A DNA stretch of 29,267 nucleotides from DASWFI01 sp036394315 (lineage in GTDB: Bacteria; Patescibacteriota; Doudnabacteria; UBA920; O2-02-FULL-48-8). The notes under the pieces are model-generated. The model was not told where the DNA came from, searched no databases, and worked only from the letters and a program-made list of their open reading frames with translations. The position numbers and the translations under genes are program-made. Position 1 is the stretch's first letter, and each line of letters opens with the position of its first letter. This document shows, one piece after another, positions 23,001 to 29,267 of this stretch. Location of the stretch: assembly GCA_036394315.1 (NCBI GenBank), contig DASWFI010000002.1:1-29267 (forward strand). The letters are read 5' to 3'.

Positions 23001-23321
23001 GTCAGAAGTTACAAGGTTGCCGTCCTGCGGAGGGATGAACGTTTTGCTGCAAACGGGCAAAGCGATATCTGCTGCTGAAGCGCGAGCTACACCAGTGAAG
23101 GAATTAAAACCATATGATAGAAAAGCGCCGGCGGAAGTGTAGGCAGCGCGGCAGTTGTCAGGGGATATAAACCAGATTGTTCCGTTATAGTTAATGTTAG
23201 TACCAATTGGGCGGGTAAAAGCGGCGTAGACAGGGGTTAAAAGGGTACTCTTCCCAATTACGAGGATAAATAATAGGGTTAAGAAAGCCGTGCCAATATT
23301 TATTTTTAGTTCTTTACGCAT
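20064..23321 (-). CDS. Secreted DUF1800-DUF1501 fusion protein with N-terminal surface repeats
   Basis: A 1085-residue exported protein. A signal peptide (about 1-33) is followed by three roughly 50-residue repeats: GTIWFISPDNCRAAYTSAGA, GTVYYISGGKKLGFTSAAVF and GTIGLVGNNGLFGIPDLRTF (about 45-220), a type often seen in CPR surface proteins. After a Pro-rich linker (about 233-246) comes a DUF1800 domain (about 247-715, with NENFSRELLQLFSMG) and then a DUF1501 domain (about 730-1080, with LVKLDGGLDY, NHSRGHDTASEQ and GTDHGEGGGM). In many other bacteria the two domains are encoded by adjacent genes; here they are one chain. DUF1501 belongs to the alkaline-phosphatase/sulfatase-like fold; the substrate is unknown. 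It has its own leaderless-type promoter. Confidence 0.85.
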   Translation of the reverse strand: MRKELKINIGTAFLTLLFILVIGKSTLLTPVYAAFTRPIGTNINYNGTIWFISPDNCRAAYTSAGAFLSYGFNSFTGVARASAADIALPVCSKTFIPPQDGNLVTSDRGSDKGTVYYISGGKKLGFTSAAVFTGLGYVFSQSTNGDVSWMPAGDNIDDGNSPHLPGALINNYGTIGLVGNNGLFGIPDLRTFRSWGYSLSHVVAANAADKNKLQSKVLTMRTVGQLSPDLGAANPTPVPTPSPAPSGWSKEKAEHLARRALLAPTIEDINALTNAGSAANAFDIIFAPPTQAQKANYQAGLNALMQKSNSFPDAGQYQNVLYTYKLINDPDRARRKLFYLWENIFSVDLSDNDKQIIIADIIKMHDGIYANAYGSYSDLLEGARKSYALTKFLDLEDSKGDNPNENFSRELLQLFSMGENAPGSGLSNYSSEDVNALAYILSGYVVTPDRNVTLNQNDHFQDKKVFLGDMFNDPERLVPYLFLKRSASISEFLADKLLRYYVTDAPSTTEILQVASIIRNNNFLILPSLKQLLTSDIFQAHIDELRYKNPLEIIAGTYQILYGNNSQNLIPQPADLDELNFIPYYPGSVFGRYGFSNNANFLTGSILNRWIATLQKFTTREDNNLKAQRMAYLLNGISDSATPDDLLRQFENKFYLGRSMSENTRQIFKNYLTISATGDPLNFSPTDPDYQTDRIQGLTGLLLTQPEFLVQSGHLQDQAEIGTPAITKTRSTYPRLILVKLDGGLDYMQLAANIKDPSYYTFRQDLALDSTNSFPLLGDYVINNFAASLKPLIQKKQAFFVNSVGLPNHSRGHDTASEQMDTGLARTSGIITKQFANSIADLDLISMTSTAPTMFRGSSSLQFGSADLRLYDRSQTDQPEIANWDKAFRDTVSKNILNKYVIKVYSQALLLDQISNDILTKKANPSPGNFNNKHQFNYISELLQSDIGKAYFLFADGSYDSHSTQKQAINDQIKQIFDDATTFFNQASKSYPITMVFYSEFGRTNRENGSKGTDHGEGGGMVIVSNVLKWPKMTGSLNPSQDQEDWLTVQIDARDVWSTIFRDLYKTPVTKLFGRDKTIFDYPQP

Positions 23322-23327
23322 GACTAA

Positions 23328-23336
23328 AGTATAACA
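23328..23336 (-). promoter_or_regulatory. Extended -10 promoter for the DUF1800-DUF1501 gene
   Basis: On the minus strand TGTTATACT (23336 down to 23328) ends exactly 6 nt before ATG 23321, the same spacing as the leaderless units at 1174, 2436 and 11754. Confidence 0.6.
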
Positions 23337-23382
23337 CTAGTGGATGATTTATTAAATTTGTGGGTTTTTTTGATAAATGATT

Positions 23383-23584
23383 GGAGATAGGCTCTATCTG
23401 CTCCTCAATAAGTCCCTTGCCTTTAACCCAGAGATCATGGAAAAATCAACTAATTCCAGGGATGTAGAAGCACTCTAAAAGCGTGTAAGCGTGTTTACAC
23501 GCTTTAGGTCTGATTTATGGCTTAACTAAGCCTGAATCTCAAAAAATCACTACCTCCCTACTCTTTATATATAAAGAGAGGGAG
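23383..23584. repeat. Three inverted repeats in a 500-bp gene-free stretch
   Basis: The space between 23334 and 23837 holds no convincing gene. Hairpin 1 pairs GGAGATAG (23383-23390) with CTATCTGCTCC (23394-23404). Hairpin 2 pairs CTAAAAGCGTGTAA (23475-23488) with TTACACGCTTTAG (23495-23507, one bulge). Hairpin 3 pairs CTCCCTACTCTTTATA (23554-23569) with TATAAAGAGAGGGAG (23570-23584, one bulge). None is followed by a T run. From about 23600 to 23760 the plus strand is A/C-rich and poor in G. Confidence 0.6.
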
Positions 23585-23837
23585 TGAAAACTGCTATGAA
23601 TAATCAAACCAGGAACCAGATACTACTAAACCTATAAGATATATATAAGAAGATACATATATACTAAAATAACTTAAATCAAACTAAATACAATTAACTA
23701 ACAAAAAAACTACTTAGACCAAAACCCCAATAAACCAGAAAACCAAAGACCCAACAAAAATGAGAAGGAGAAGGAATGGTAAGGTTTATATAATTCTGCT
23801 ATTATTAGGTAAATTGCTTGCGATTAAGAAATAAACA

Positions 23838-24944
23838 ATGGGAAATGACTTAATAACTGACACGATGAAACAATTCCCCTTGAGTCCTAAGAAATTCTGG
23901 AAGAAATTCTTTCAGAAGATTCTGACTTATGTCATTTTGGATATTATTCTTTTCGTAGTTTCATTCTTAGCTTTTCTTGCGCCACAAGATAAGTGGGCTT
24001 TTTTCTCGCTCGGTATAGTTATCCTTGCTGGGTTAACTTTATTATTTCTATTATTTATCATTCTTCCTTACAGTCTCTATTTGCGCGTGTACATTCTTCG
24101 TTATTATTACGATTGTTCTGATAACTTTATCACAATTAAAAAAGGGGTATTCCAGCCAGTCGAAATACATGTTCAATACCAAAAAATTCAAGATGTATAT
24201 GTAGATCAGGATATTCTGGATCGTATTTTTGGGCTATACGATGTCCACATCGCGAGCGCAACCAGTGGTTCAGCCATCGCATCGCATATTGACGGCGTTG
24301 ACAAAATTGCGGCAGAAGGCTTGAAAAAAATGTTATTGGAAAGAGTGCAAGGATATGCAAATGTGTCTCCTCCAGCAACTCTACAGTCACAAACAACGCC
24401 GGCTCAACAAATAACAAATACTGCGTATACCGCAATTTCAGAACAAGTTTATCCGATAAGCGGTCTTTGGTACGCACCACAAATTTTGGGTAATATATTC
24501 TCTGCAATTTTTATCCTGATTATTCTTTGGACAAGTCTTATTTCTAAAGACAGCACAGGTAGAGTATTTATGATTTATTTAGCAATATGGTTTATAAGTA
24601 CACTCGCGCACATTATCGGAATGGTGATTTGGAAGCACAATTTTAAATTTACATTTGGACCAGAATACATAACTCTCAAGCAAGGTATTATTAGCCAGGA
24701 AGAGCGTCACGTACCTTACAAAGCCATACAGGATGTCAAAATCAGTCAAGGCCTTATTGAACGGATTCTAGGACTTTCGACGGTGAGGATTGAGAATGCG
24801 ACTGCGGTTGGGTATTCCATGAACTCGCAGGGTGGAGGAAATGGCATAACTATTCCTGGTCAGCCATTGGCAAAAGGTCAAGAATTAGTATCAATTATAA
24901 ATGATATAACGCTCAATACTAAATCATCCTCAACCGGCTTATAA
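23838..24944 (+). CDS. Membrane protein with two bPH2 (bacterial PH, YdbS-like) domains
   Basis: A 368-residue membrane protein. Two membrane helices (about 28-48 and 54-80) are followed by a bPH2 domain (about 88-170, with YDCSDNFITIKKGVFQP and VQYQKIQDVYVDQDILDRIFGLYDV). A Gln/Thr-rich linker follows (about 176-205), then two more helices (about 212-260) and a second bPH2 domain (about 268-355, ITLKQGIISQEERHVPYKAIQDVKISQGLIERILGLSTV). Such YdbS/YdbT-type proteins are envelope proteins of uncertain role. A TGCTATTAT-like -10 lies near 23797-23805. Start could also be ATG 23865. Bases 23856-23987 are duplicated exactly at 25677-25808. Confidence 0.85.
   Translation: MGNDLITDTMKQFPLSPKKFWKKFFQKILTYVILDIILFVVSFLAFLAPQDKWAFFSLGIVILAGLTLLFLLFIILPYSLYLRVYILRYYYDCSDNFITIKKGVFQPVEIHVQYQKIQDVYVDQDILDRIFGLYDVHIASATSGSAIASHIDGVDKIAAEGLKKMLLERVQGYANVSPPATLQSQTTPAQQITNTAYTAISEQVYPISGLWYAPQILGNIFSAIFILIILWTSLISKDSTGRVFMIYLAIWFISTLAHIIGMVIWKHNFKFTFGPEYITLKQGIISQEERHVPYKAIQDVKISQGLIERILGLSTVRIENATAVGYSMNSQGGGNGITIPGQPLAKGQELVSIINDITLNTKSSSTGL
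23856..23987 (+). repeat. 132-bp direct repeat, copy 1 (within the bPH2 gene)
   Basis: These 132 bases, encoding the first membrane helix of the bPH2 protein, are identical to 25677-25808 by direct reading. The offset is 1821 bp. Confidence 0.95.
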
Positions 24945-24948
24945 AAAT

Positions 24949-25581
24949 ATGGAAAATCAAAAAATAGTCCCATCAATTCTAGGCATAATCGCGATCAACA
25001 TTTTAGGTATAGCGATATGTTTAATATTAATGTTCTTGTTGGTTCCCAAAATCCATTTCACAACAACTTATAATACTAATGTAGCTCCGCAAACAGTTCA
25101 GCACACACAGACAAATACGAATAATTTTATAAAAGATATTGAGCAAACAAGACTGCTCTGGTCTGAGGGTCAATATGATGCAATGACTGTCCAAGCAAAA
25201 AAAGCTCTTTCGGAGGCAAAGGGAGATATAGAACTGGCCAATGCTCATTATTGGCTTGGGGTCGCATATTATAAAAATGCAATGAACTCTGAAGCGGAAA
25301 AAGAAGAGTTGTTGTCCGTGTCCCTAGATCCGACCGATTCTGGGCCTTACGTGACGCTTGGTGCAATAAAATCAGCCGAAGGAAATTATAAACAGGAATT
25401 AATCTACGCAAAAAAAGCCGTGAGCTTAGATGCAACTAATCCGTGGGCTCATAACGAATTGGCGATTGCTTATATTGATAACGGACAAAAACAACAAGGT
25501 ATTGAGGAGTTCAACAAAGCAATTCAACTTGATCCTCAAAATTATACATTCAGGCAAAATCTAAATCGCGTCAGTCAATAA
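24949..25581 (+). CDS. Membrane-anchored TPR protein
   Basis: A 210-residue protein with one N-terminal membrane segment (about residues 9-33), a Thr/Asn/Gln-rich spacer (about 38-62), and about four tetratricopeptide repeats (about 63-205). Repeat motifs include AHYWLGVAYYKNAMNSEAE, GPYVTLGAIKSAEGNYKQE and AHNELAIAYIDNGQKQQGIEEFNKAIQLDP. TPR domains are protein-docking scaffolds, here probably outside the membrane. The start lies 4 nt after the bPH2 stop, so the two form an operon and may act as one complex. No Shine-Dalgarno is visible. Confidence 0.85.
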   Translation: MENQKIVPSILGIIAINILGIAICLILMFLLVPKIHFTTTYNTNVAPQTVQHTQTNTNNFIKDIEQTRLLWSEGQYDAMTVQAKKALSEAKGDIELANAHYWLGVAYYKNAMNSEAEKEELLSVSLDPTDSGPYVTLGAIKSAEGNYKQELIYAKKAVSLDATNPWAHNELAIAYIDNGQKQQGIEEFNKAIQLDPQNYTFRQNLNRVSQ

Positions 25582-25676
25582 AATTTCGGAGCAGTTGTTG
25601 TGTGCAAGTGACGGTGAGGTAAGTCCATAAAACAAAAATCACCTATTACAGGAGAAAGTTGATTCTGGATTCAATC

Positions 25677-25808
25677 ACTGACACGATGAAACAATTCCCC
25701 TTGAGTCCTAAGAAATTCTGGAAGAAATTCTTTCAGAAGATTCTGACTTATGTCATTTTGGATATTATTCTTTTCGTAGTTTCATTCTTAGCTTTTCTTG
25801 CGCCACAA
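25677..25808 (+). repeat. 132-bp direct repeat, copy 2
   Basis: Identical to 23856-23987. It begins at ACTGACACG and ends at GCGCCACAA; sequence on both sides then diverges at once, apart from a short AAT at the 5' border. Confidence 0.95.
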
Positions 25809-25814
25809 CTTTAA
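25686..25814 (+). pseudogene. Truncated duplicate of the bPH2 gene 5' end
   Basis: The duplicated segment keeps the reading frame from ATG 25686 (MKQFPLSPKKFWKK...) through the first membrane helix, then leaves the parental sequence and stops at TAA 25812-25814 after 42 residues. In frame upstream the sequence is open to TTG 25659, which has GGAG 4 nt before it. The product, if made, would be one lone membrane helix with a basic N-terminus. Most likely a gene remnant; expression as a small membrane peptide cannot be excluded. Confidence 0.7.
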
Positions 25815-26095
25815 CTGCATTCCATTGATTTGTAAGGTTAAACTCAATTCTTCTATTTTTTAAAAACAGGTTCGAGCCGAAGATTTTTAAAGCAGCGGAT
25901 TTTTTAGAAAGAACAGAGGGGGAAGCTTTAAACCCCTGAATTTATTTTAATCCATATACAAAACTAAGATTCAGGTTTAGTTGTTTTCTGTACCGTTATA
26001 ATTCTATGGTCACTTGTTTGAAATAAGAATCTTGATGATCTGCGGGAAAGTAATTCTTTACCCATCTTTTATTTACAAAACGTTAGCAATTTCGT
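25815..26095 (+). other. Intergenic stretch with one promoter-like element
   Basis: No gene is seen from 25582 to 26095 apart from the truncated duplicate. A TATAAT at 25997-26002 could be the -10 of the next gene; no clear -35 precedes it. The leader would contain a GGGAAAG/CTTTACCC hairpin at about 26043-26062. Confidence 0.4.
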
Positions 26096-27352
26096 ATGAT
26101 TAAGCCAACAATTAAAATGAGTTCGGATACAAAAAACTATATGGTTACCCCTGAATTGCAGGCTTATATAAGCCAATCACGTGCTTCGGGTATTTCTGAC
26201 AGTGAAATTAGACAGACTTTACTATCTCAAGGATGGAACCAACCTGACGTGGATAGTGCACTTGGGTCGGGTTCCTCGCAGAGTGCTGCTGTTCCCAGCC
26301 CTAATTCTGGAGCACCTGTCAAAGGTGAGAAAGACTTGATTTGGGGGCTTCTCTTGCCGATTATATCCTTTGGTTTGGTAACTCTCAATAACATTCTCGT
26401 GTTGAATTATATAGCCAAGAATGGAGCCCAAAGCGGTGGTCAATTCCAACTGCTTGGTTCTCTGACAATTCTTATGGTGTTCATTGTTTGGCTGTTTCCG
26501 ATTATAAGTTGGTTTTTAATCGGCCGAGGTGTAGCGAGATATTCCAAAGAAAAAGGCTATGGAGCAGGGCTTGGATGGGTGCTCGGGCTTATACTTTCGT
26601 TTTTAGGATTGCTAATTATGGCATTGTTGCCGAAAAGAGATAGCAACGGCCATCCAGAAAAAATACTAACCCGCAGAGTTATAATTCTTTTCGTAACCCT
26701 TTGGGTAGTCCTGATACTCGCTATAGTTTTCGCAGTCTATAAAGGCAAAAAGAATATGTCCTCAACTGGTCAGTCATCTAATCAAACGATTGAAAGTACC
26801 AATCCACAATACGCTAATGCGACACTGCCAGCGGCCACAGATAAATCAACTTGGACTAATTTTTCAGGTAGTAATTACGGAGTAACATTTAGCTATCCAG
26901 CAAATCTCTTTGATGTTTATGACTCACTATCCAAATGCGGGATTGGAACTTGTCCTACTTTTACGCAGTATACGACCATTGGAAATAAGCGATATTGGTT
27001 TGCGGGTATGTTTGCAGGTCAGGGCAAGGCTGGCTCTATGAACGTATCTTTGCTACTGGATTACAATGATATAAGCAAAGTCCCTGTAACCCAACTTTTC
27101 GGTTCAGGAACACTGACACCAGTTACTGTTGGTAACAAATCAGGAAACCAACTTATTCTAAATAAAAACGGTTGCACCCAAATCTATTACTTTGTTCCTG
27201 GAGGCACGATTATAGCTCCTTCAAATTTAGGTCAAGGACATAATGGCAATAACATCGTAGTGATTAACTTTGACGGATGCACCACAGGGATGGCCGTAAA
27301 CAATAACCAAAATTACATCAATTCTATTCTTAGCACGTTTTCTATAAACTAA
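26096..27352 (+). CDS. Membrane protein with N-terminal helical CPR domain and PsbP-like C-terminus
   Basis: A 418-residue protein. Residues about 20-57 (ELQAYISQSRASGISDSEIRQ, TLLSQGWNQPDVDSAL) form a three-helix UBA-like unit that recurs at the N-terminus of many CPR membrane proteins. Four hydrophobic segments follow (about 81-105, 118-142, 160-178, 193-214) with conserved-looking glycines. The exterior C-terminal part (about 252-418) starts WTNFSGSNYGVTFSYPANL, as in PsbP/DUF1795-like domains, and contains four Cys. ATG 26117 is an alternative start. Function is unknown; it is probably an envelope protein facing outward. It stands alone between intergenic regions. Confidence 0.7.
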   Translation: MIKPTIKMSSDTKNYMVTPELQAYISQSRASGISDSEIRQTLLSQGWNQPDVDSALGSGSSQSAAVPSPNSGAPVKGEKDLIWGLLLPIISFGLVTLNNILVLNYIAKNGAQSGGQFQLLGSLTILMVFIVWLFPIISWFLIGRGVARYSKEKGYGAGLGWVLGLILSFLGLLIMALLPKRDSNGHPEKILTRRVIILFVTLWVVLILAIVFAVYKGKKNMSSTGQSSNQTIESTNPQYANATLPAATDKSTWTNFSGSNYGVTFSYPANLFDVYDSLSKCGIGTCPTFTQYTTIGNKRYWFAGMFAGQGKAGSMNVSLLLDYNDISKVPVTQLFGSGTLTPVTVGNKSGNQLILNKNGCTQIYYFVPGGTIIAPSNLGQGHNGNNIVVINFDGCTTGMAVNNNQNYINSILSTFSIN

Positions 27353-27442
27353 CTGCGAGTTGCAGCGTGATGTCTGAATGTTTGATCTTGGCAGGGCAAG
27401 TCGAGACAGGTGGAAAACTTATTTAGTTATAGTTAGAGACAT

Positions 27443-27694
27443 TTATTCTTTTTTAGTTTCATCTTCTTTTTCGTCGTTGGCAGATGGAACTCTGGATTCT
27501 TCTTTTATGTAACCTTCTAGCCTTTCAATTTCTCTTTTAGTTTCTTCCATCTCAGTATGGTATTCTGGAGGAACCCCTTGAGGATATCTGCCATTTTCTA
27601 GATCGTAATTCATATCAGAATAATGACGCCTTAATTTTGCAAGTTCTTCCTCCATCTCCTTGCGCTGACCAGGAAATTTTCTTTCATCTTCCAT
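27443..27694 (-). CDS. Small charged coiled-coil hypothetical protein
   Basis: An 83-residue, very charged protein with no membrane segment. Two helical stretches (EMEEELAKLRRHYSDMNYDLE, about 13-33, and HTEMEETKREIERLEGYIKEE, about 46-66) are separated by a GRYPQGVPPEY turn and are likely to form an antiparallel coiled coil. The C-terminal tail is Glu/Lys/Asp-rich and disordered. No family was recognised. A TGATATAAT promoter lies 17 nt before the ATG, so expression is plausible. Some small proteins of this shape are chaperones or DNA-binding adaptors, but nothing here decides that. Confidence 0.6.
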   Translation of the reverse strand: MEDERKFPGQRKEMEEELAKLRRHYSDMNYDLENGRYPQGVPPEYHTEMEETKREIERLEGYIKEESRVPSANDEKEDETKKE

Positions 27695-27711
27695 AAATAA
27701 AGTAGTTAAAA

Positions 27712-27720
27712 ATTATATCA
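27712..27720 (-). promoter_or_regulatory. Extended -10 promoter for the coiled-coil gene
   Basis: On the minus strand TGATATAAT (27720 down to 27712) predicts a transcription start about 11 nt before ATG 27694. Confidence 0.55.
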
Positions 27721-27819
27721 GTATGATAACAAAAAACATTTGTAAGATAGTGAGTGGCTGCAATGTTCCAGTTGGCAGATTTCTTTAATTCTTGCATAAG
27801 TATTTTTTTAATTAAATAG

Positions 27820-28281
27820 TTAATTTCCATTACTTTGGCCTGCAACATAGCTTTTACATTGTGTATGTCCTGTATTTGGATCAACCTTAAATTTTAAGCA
27901 TACATCAATCTGTTTATCGCTTATGTAATTATATTGCAGGTATGAAAGAAAACTTATATCGGACTGGCTGTATGTTAATAGACCAGCAGTTACTAAATCG
28001 TTATATTTTTTCGGCAATTTTTTATTGTCTCCATAGTAAATATCAATGGCTGTAAGTATAGCCCTCTGTAGAGAATAAGTTCCTTGCGTCATCGCCAAAG
28101 ACGGGGTCTCTGTAAATTGTGTATTTGATGATTTGGGAGTTATTGTTGACGACTGATTAGATTGCGTTCCTGATTGATTTGTCTGTTGCTGTAATGAGTT
28201 AGGGGAGCTAGTGTTGCTTGTCTTATTACAGCCAGCGGCAATCAGAAACACAGCTGGAATTAATAATAATAGTTTTTTCAT
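27820..28281 (-). CDS. Lipoprotein of unknown function
   Basis: A 153-residue lipoprotein. The signal peptide MKKLLLLIPAVFLIAAGC ends in a lipobox with Cys18 as the lipidation site. A Ser/Thr/Gln/Asn-rich disordered linker (about 19-65) leads to a globular part (about 66-150) with RAILTAIDIYYGDNKKLPKKYNDLVTAG, which resembles the C-terminal helix-and-loop layout of pseudopilin-like proteins, and with two Cys. It would be anchored to the outer face of the membrane. A TATAAT box at 28303-28308 (minus) with a GTGACT -35-like box serves as promoter. Confidence 0.75.
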   Translation of the reverse strand: MKKLLLLIPAVFLIAAGCNKTSNTSSPNSLQQQTNQSGTQSNQSSTITPKSSNTQFTETPSLAMTQGTYSLQRAILTAIDIYYGDNKKLPKKYNDLVTAGLLTYSQSDISFLSYLQYNYISDKQIDVCLKFKVDPNTGHTQCKSYVAGQSNGN

Positions 28282-28302
28282 TGCTGAAGCTTAATTAAAG
28301 CT

Positions 28303-28331
28303 ATTATACAAGATGTAAACCATAAAGTCAC
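28303..28331 (-). promoter_or_regulatory. Promoter for the lipoprotein gene
   Basis: On the minus strand GTGACT (28331-28326) and TATAAT (28308-28303) are 17 bp apart, giving a leader of about 15 nt. Confidence 0.45.
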
Positions 28332-28334
28332 TTT

Positions 28335-29243
28335 TCAGTTAAAAGCCCGATATATTTTGTAAGCGTCATTTAGACTGTCCAGCAATTGCTGTTTTCGTAG
28401 GTTCAATGTCTGTTCTGATATTCTGTTTCTGACTAGATCCCAAAAGCCAATATATTCTTGGCTTGTTTTAAGTGGGTGTTGTAATGTTCCTGAGAAAAAA
28501 ATATTATTTGGCCGCAATTCAATATCTAAAGGTGCCCGCATTTCTTTTTTTGCTGCTAACATTTTTTCCATAACTTTTGGATTGAGATCATATAAAGCAT
28601 CTTGTATATTGTTTGCTCGGACTGTAAATGCTTTATCGAAATCATCTGACTCGGTTTTTATTGTACTCTTCAGCCAAGTCGGTATATGCTCTGTAAAAAA
28701 TACTTCTACTGGTTCAAGCTTTTTTTCAATACTAAACTGCATAAATAAAATAGATACGGCTCTTCTTTTATCCAAAGCTTTGGTATACTGCCCTAAATTA
28801 AAAATTGCTTCATTAAAATTTCCAGAAAACATATAATCAATTTTATCATTGTTACCCGCATAAAAACTGCATCCTTGAAGTAAGGTTGCGGAACTATCGG
28901 TTTGGTATTTCCATCCCATTATTGTAGCCACCTGTCTATCTACTCTTTCTCCCAGCTTTTTATAAAAACCAACAAAATAAACTAAGGATAAAACAAAAAA
29001 AGTCATCACTATAGCTACTAGTGTATTGTTTAACTGAATATTGGAAACTGAAATTAAAATCAAAGCACAAAGTAATACAAAGACCGCAGCCAATGCAAAG
29101 AGAAAATTTTTATTACCTTTTGATAGACACCAGACTACCACTTGGTCATTGATGAACTCCGTGCCGGAATCAAAGTCAAAGCCTTTGAGGTCGAACGGGC
29201 ATCGGGCTTGGATAGATTTTAAACTTTCTTTGGTTGCGATCAT
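28335..29243 (-). CDS. DUF3137-family membrane protein
   Basis: A protein of about 302 residues with two adjacent membrane helices (about 46-65 and 72-94), then a cytoplasmic or exterior domain. DFDKAFTVRANNIQDALYDLNPKVMEKML (about 199-228) followed by IELRPNNIFFSG is the signature region of DUF3137. Members often sit near LemA in other bacteria, but no lemA is visible here. Function is unknown. AAAGGG directly touches the ATG at 29243, too close for normal use, and the frame is open to the window edge, so the true start may lie outside this window. Confidence 0.7.
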   Translation of the reverse strand: MIATKESLKSIQARCPFDLKGFDFDSGTEFINDQVVVWCLSKGNKNFLFALAAVFVLLCALILISVSNIQLNNTLVAIVMTFFVLSLVYFVGFYKKLGERVDRQVATIMGWKYQTDSSATLLQGCSFYAGNNDKIDYMFSGNFNEAIFNLGQYTKALDKRRAVSILFMQFSIEKKLEPVEVFFTEHIPTWLKSTIKTESDDFDKAFTVRANNIQDALYDLNPKVMEKMLAAKKEMRAPLDIELRPNNIFFSGTLQHPLKTSQEYIGFWDLVRNRISEQTLNLRKQQLLDSLNDAYKIYRAFN

Positions 29244-29267
29244 CCCTTTGTTCCACTGTCCAGCAAG

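Noticed and set aside
24136..24507. 123-codon minus-strand frame inside the bPH2 gene
   Set aside because: Antisense shadow of the conserved bPH2 domain; no start signals.
23856..25808. Insertion sequence as cause of the 132-bp repeat
   Set aside because: The copies encode part of the bPH2 protein, have no terminal inverted repeats, and no transposase is present.
27684..27884. 66-codon minus-strand frame between the coiled-coil gene and the lipoprotein gene
   Set aside because: It overlaps the 3' end of the lipoprotein gene and the start of the coiled-coil gene, has no promoter of its own, and shows no family features.

Overview
The window looks like a chromosomal segment of a Candidate Phyla Radiation (Patescibacteria) genome, most likely of the Parcubacteria/Doudnabacteria kind. 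This is inferred from gene content, not from a phylogenetic marker search. The signs are compact genes with few Shine-Dalgarno sites, a VirB2-like T4SS pilin fused to a secreted propeller, an excisionase-type HTH gene heading a surface-protein operon, a wHTH plus degenerate nucleotidyltransferase protein, bPH2, DUF3137 and DUF5666 proteins, and a short mraZ-rsmH-ftsL-ftsI-murF cluster. UGA works as a normal stop. I see no tRNA, rRNA, CRISPR array or insertion sequence.

Layout. 1-4052: a possible small RNA unit, a mechanosensitive-channel-like protein, a methyltransferase, a CAP-domain protein, mltG, and a GC-rich orphan gene. 4063-5250: rplJ-rplL behind an L10 autoregulatory leader with an attenuator. 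5293-9803: a five-gene operon on one strong promoter. It holds an HTH regulator, three small membrane-anchored proteins that share an FY-Q-A/S repeat, and a 786-residue propeller/T4SS-pilin fusion. 9800-11695 (minus): a membrane-anchored pseudo-PP2C/propeller protein that converges on this operon and overlaps it by 4 bp. 11754-12819: a wHTH-NTase protein, a small membrane protein, and an independent unit for a 33-residue acidic peptide. 12927-17886: the division and wall cluster under six 10-bp-phased MraZ boxes. 17887-23333: a DUF5666 protein with a hairpin-covered Shine-Dalgarno, then a prepilin, a HAD hydrolase and a large DUF1800-DUF1501 fusion on the minus strand. 23334-29267: a 500-bp gene-free stretch rich in inverted repeats, bPH2 and TPR membrane proteins, a 132-bp exact duplication of the bPH2 5' end, and four accessory envelope or hypothetical genes.

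The genes mostly serve the cell envelope: wall synthesis and remodelling (mltG, ftsI, murF, CAP), surface appendages (prepilin, T4SS-like pilin) and membrane sensing or packing (MscS-like, bPH2, DUF3137). A second theme is transcriptional. Several genes have an extended -10 box (TGnTATAAT or close) exactly 6 nt before ATG, which predicts leaderless mRNAs, and some of these promoters are packed against the upstream gene's terminator. The least explained unit, and the best candidate for an undescribed system, is the 5475-9803 surface operon with its repeat-sharing proteins.
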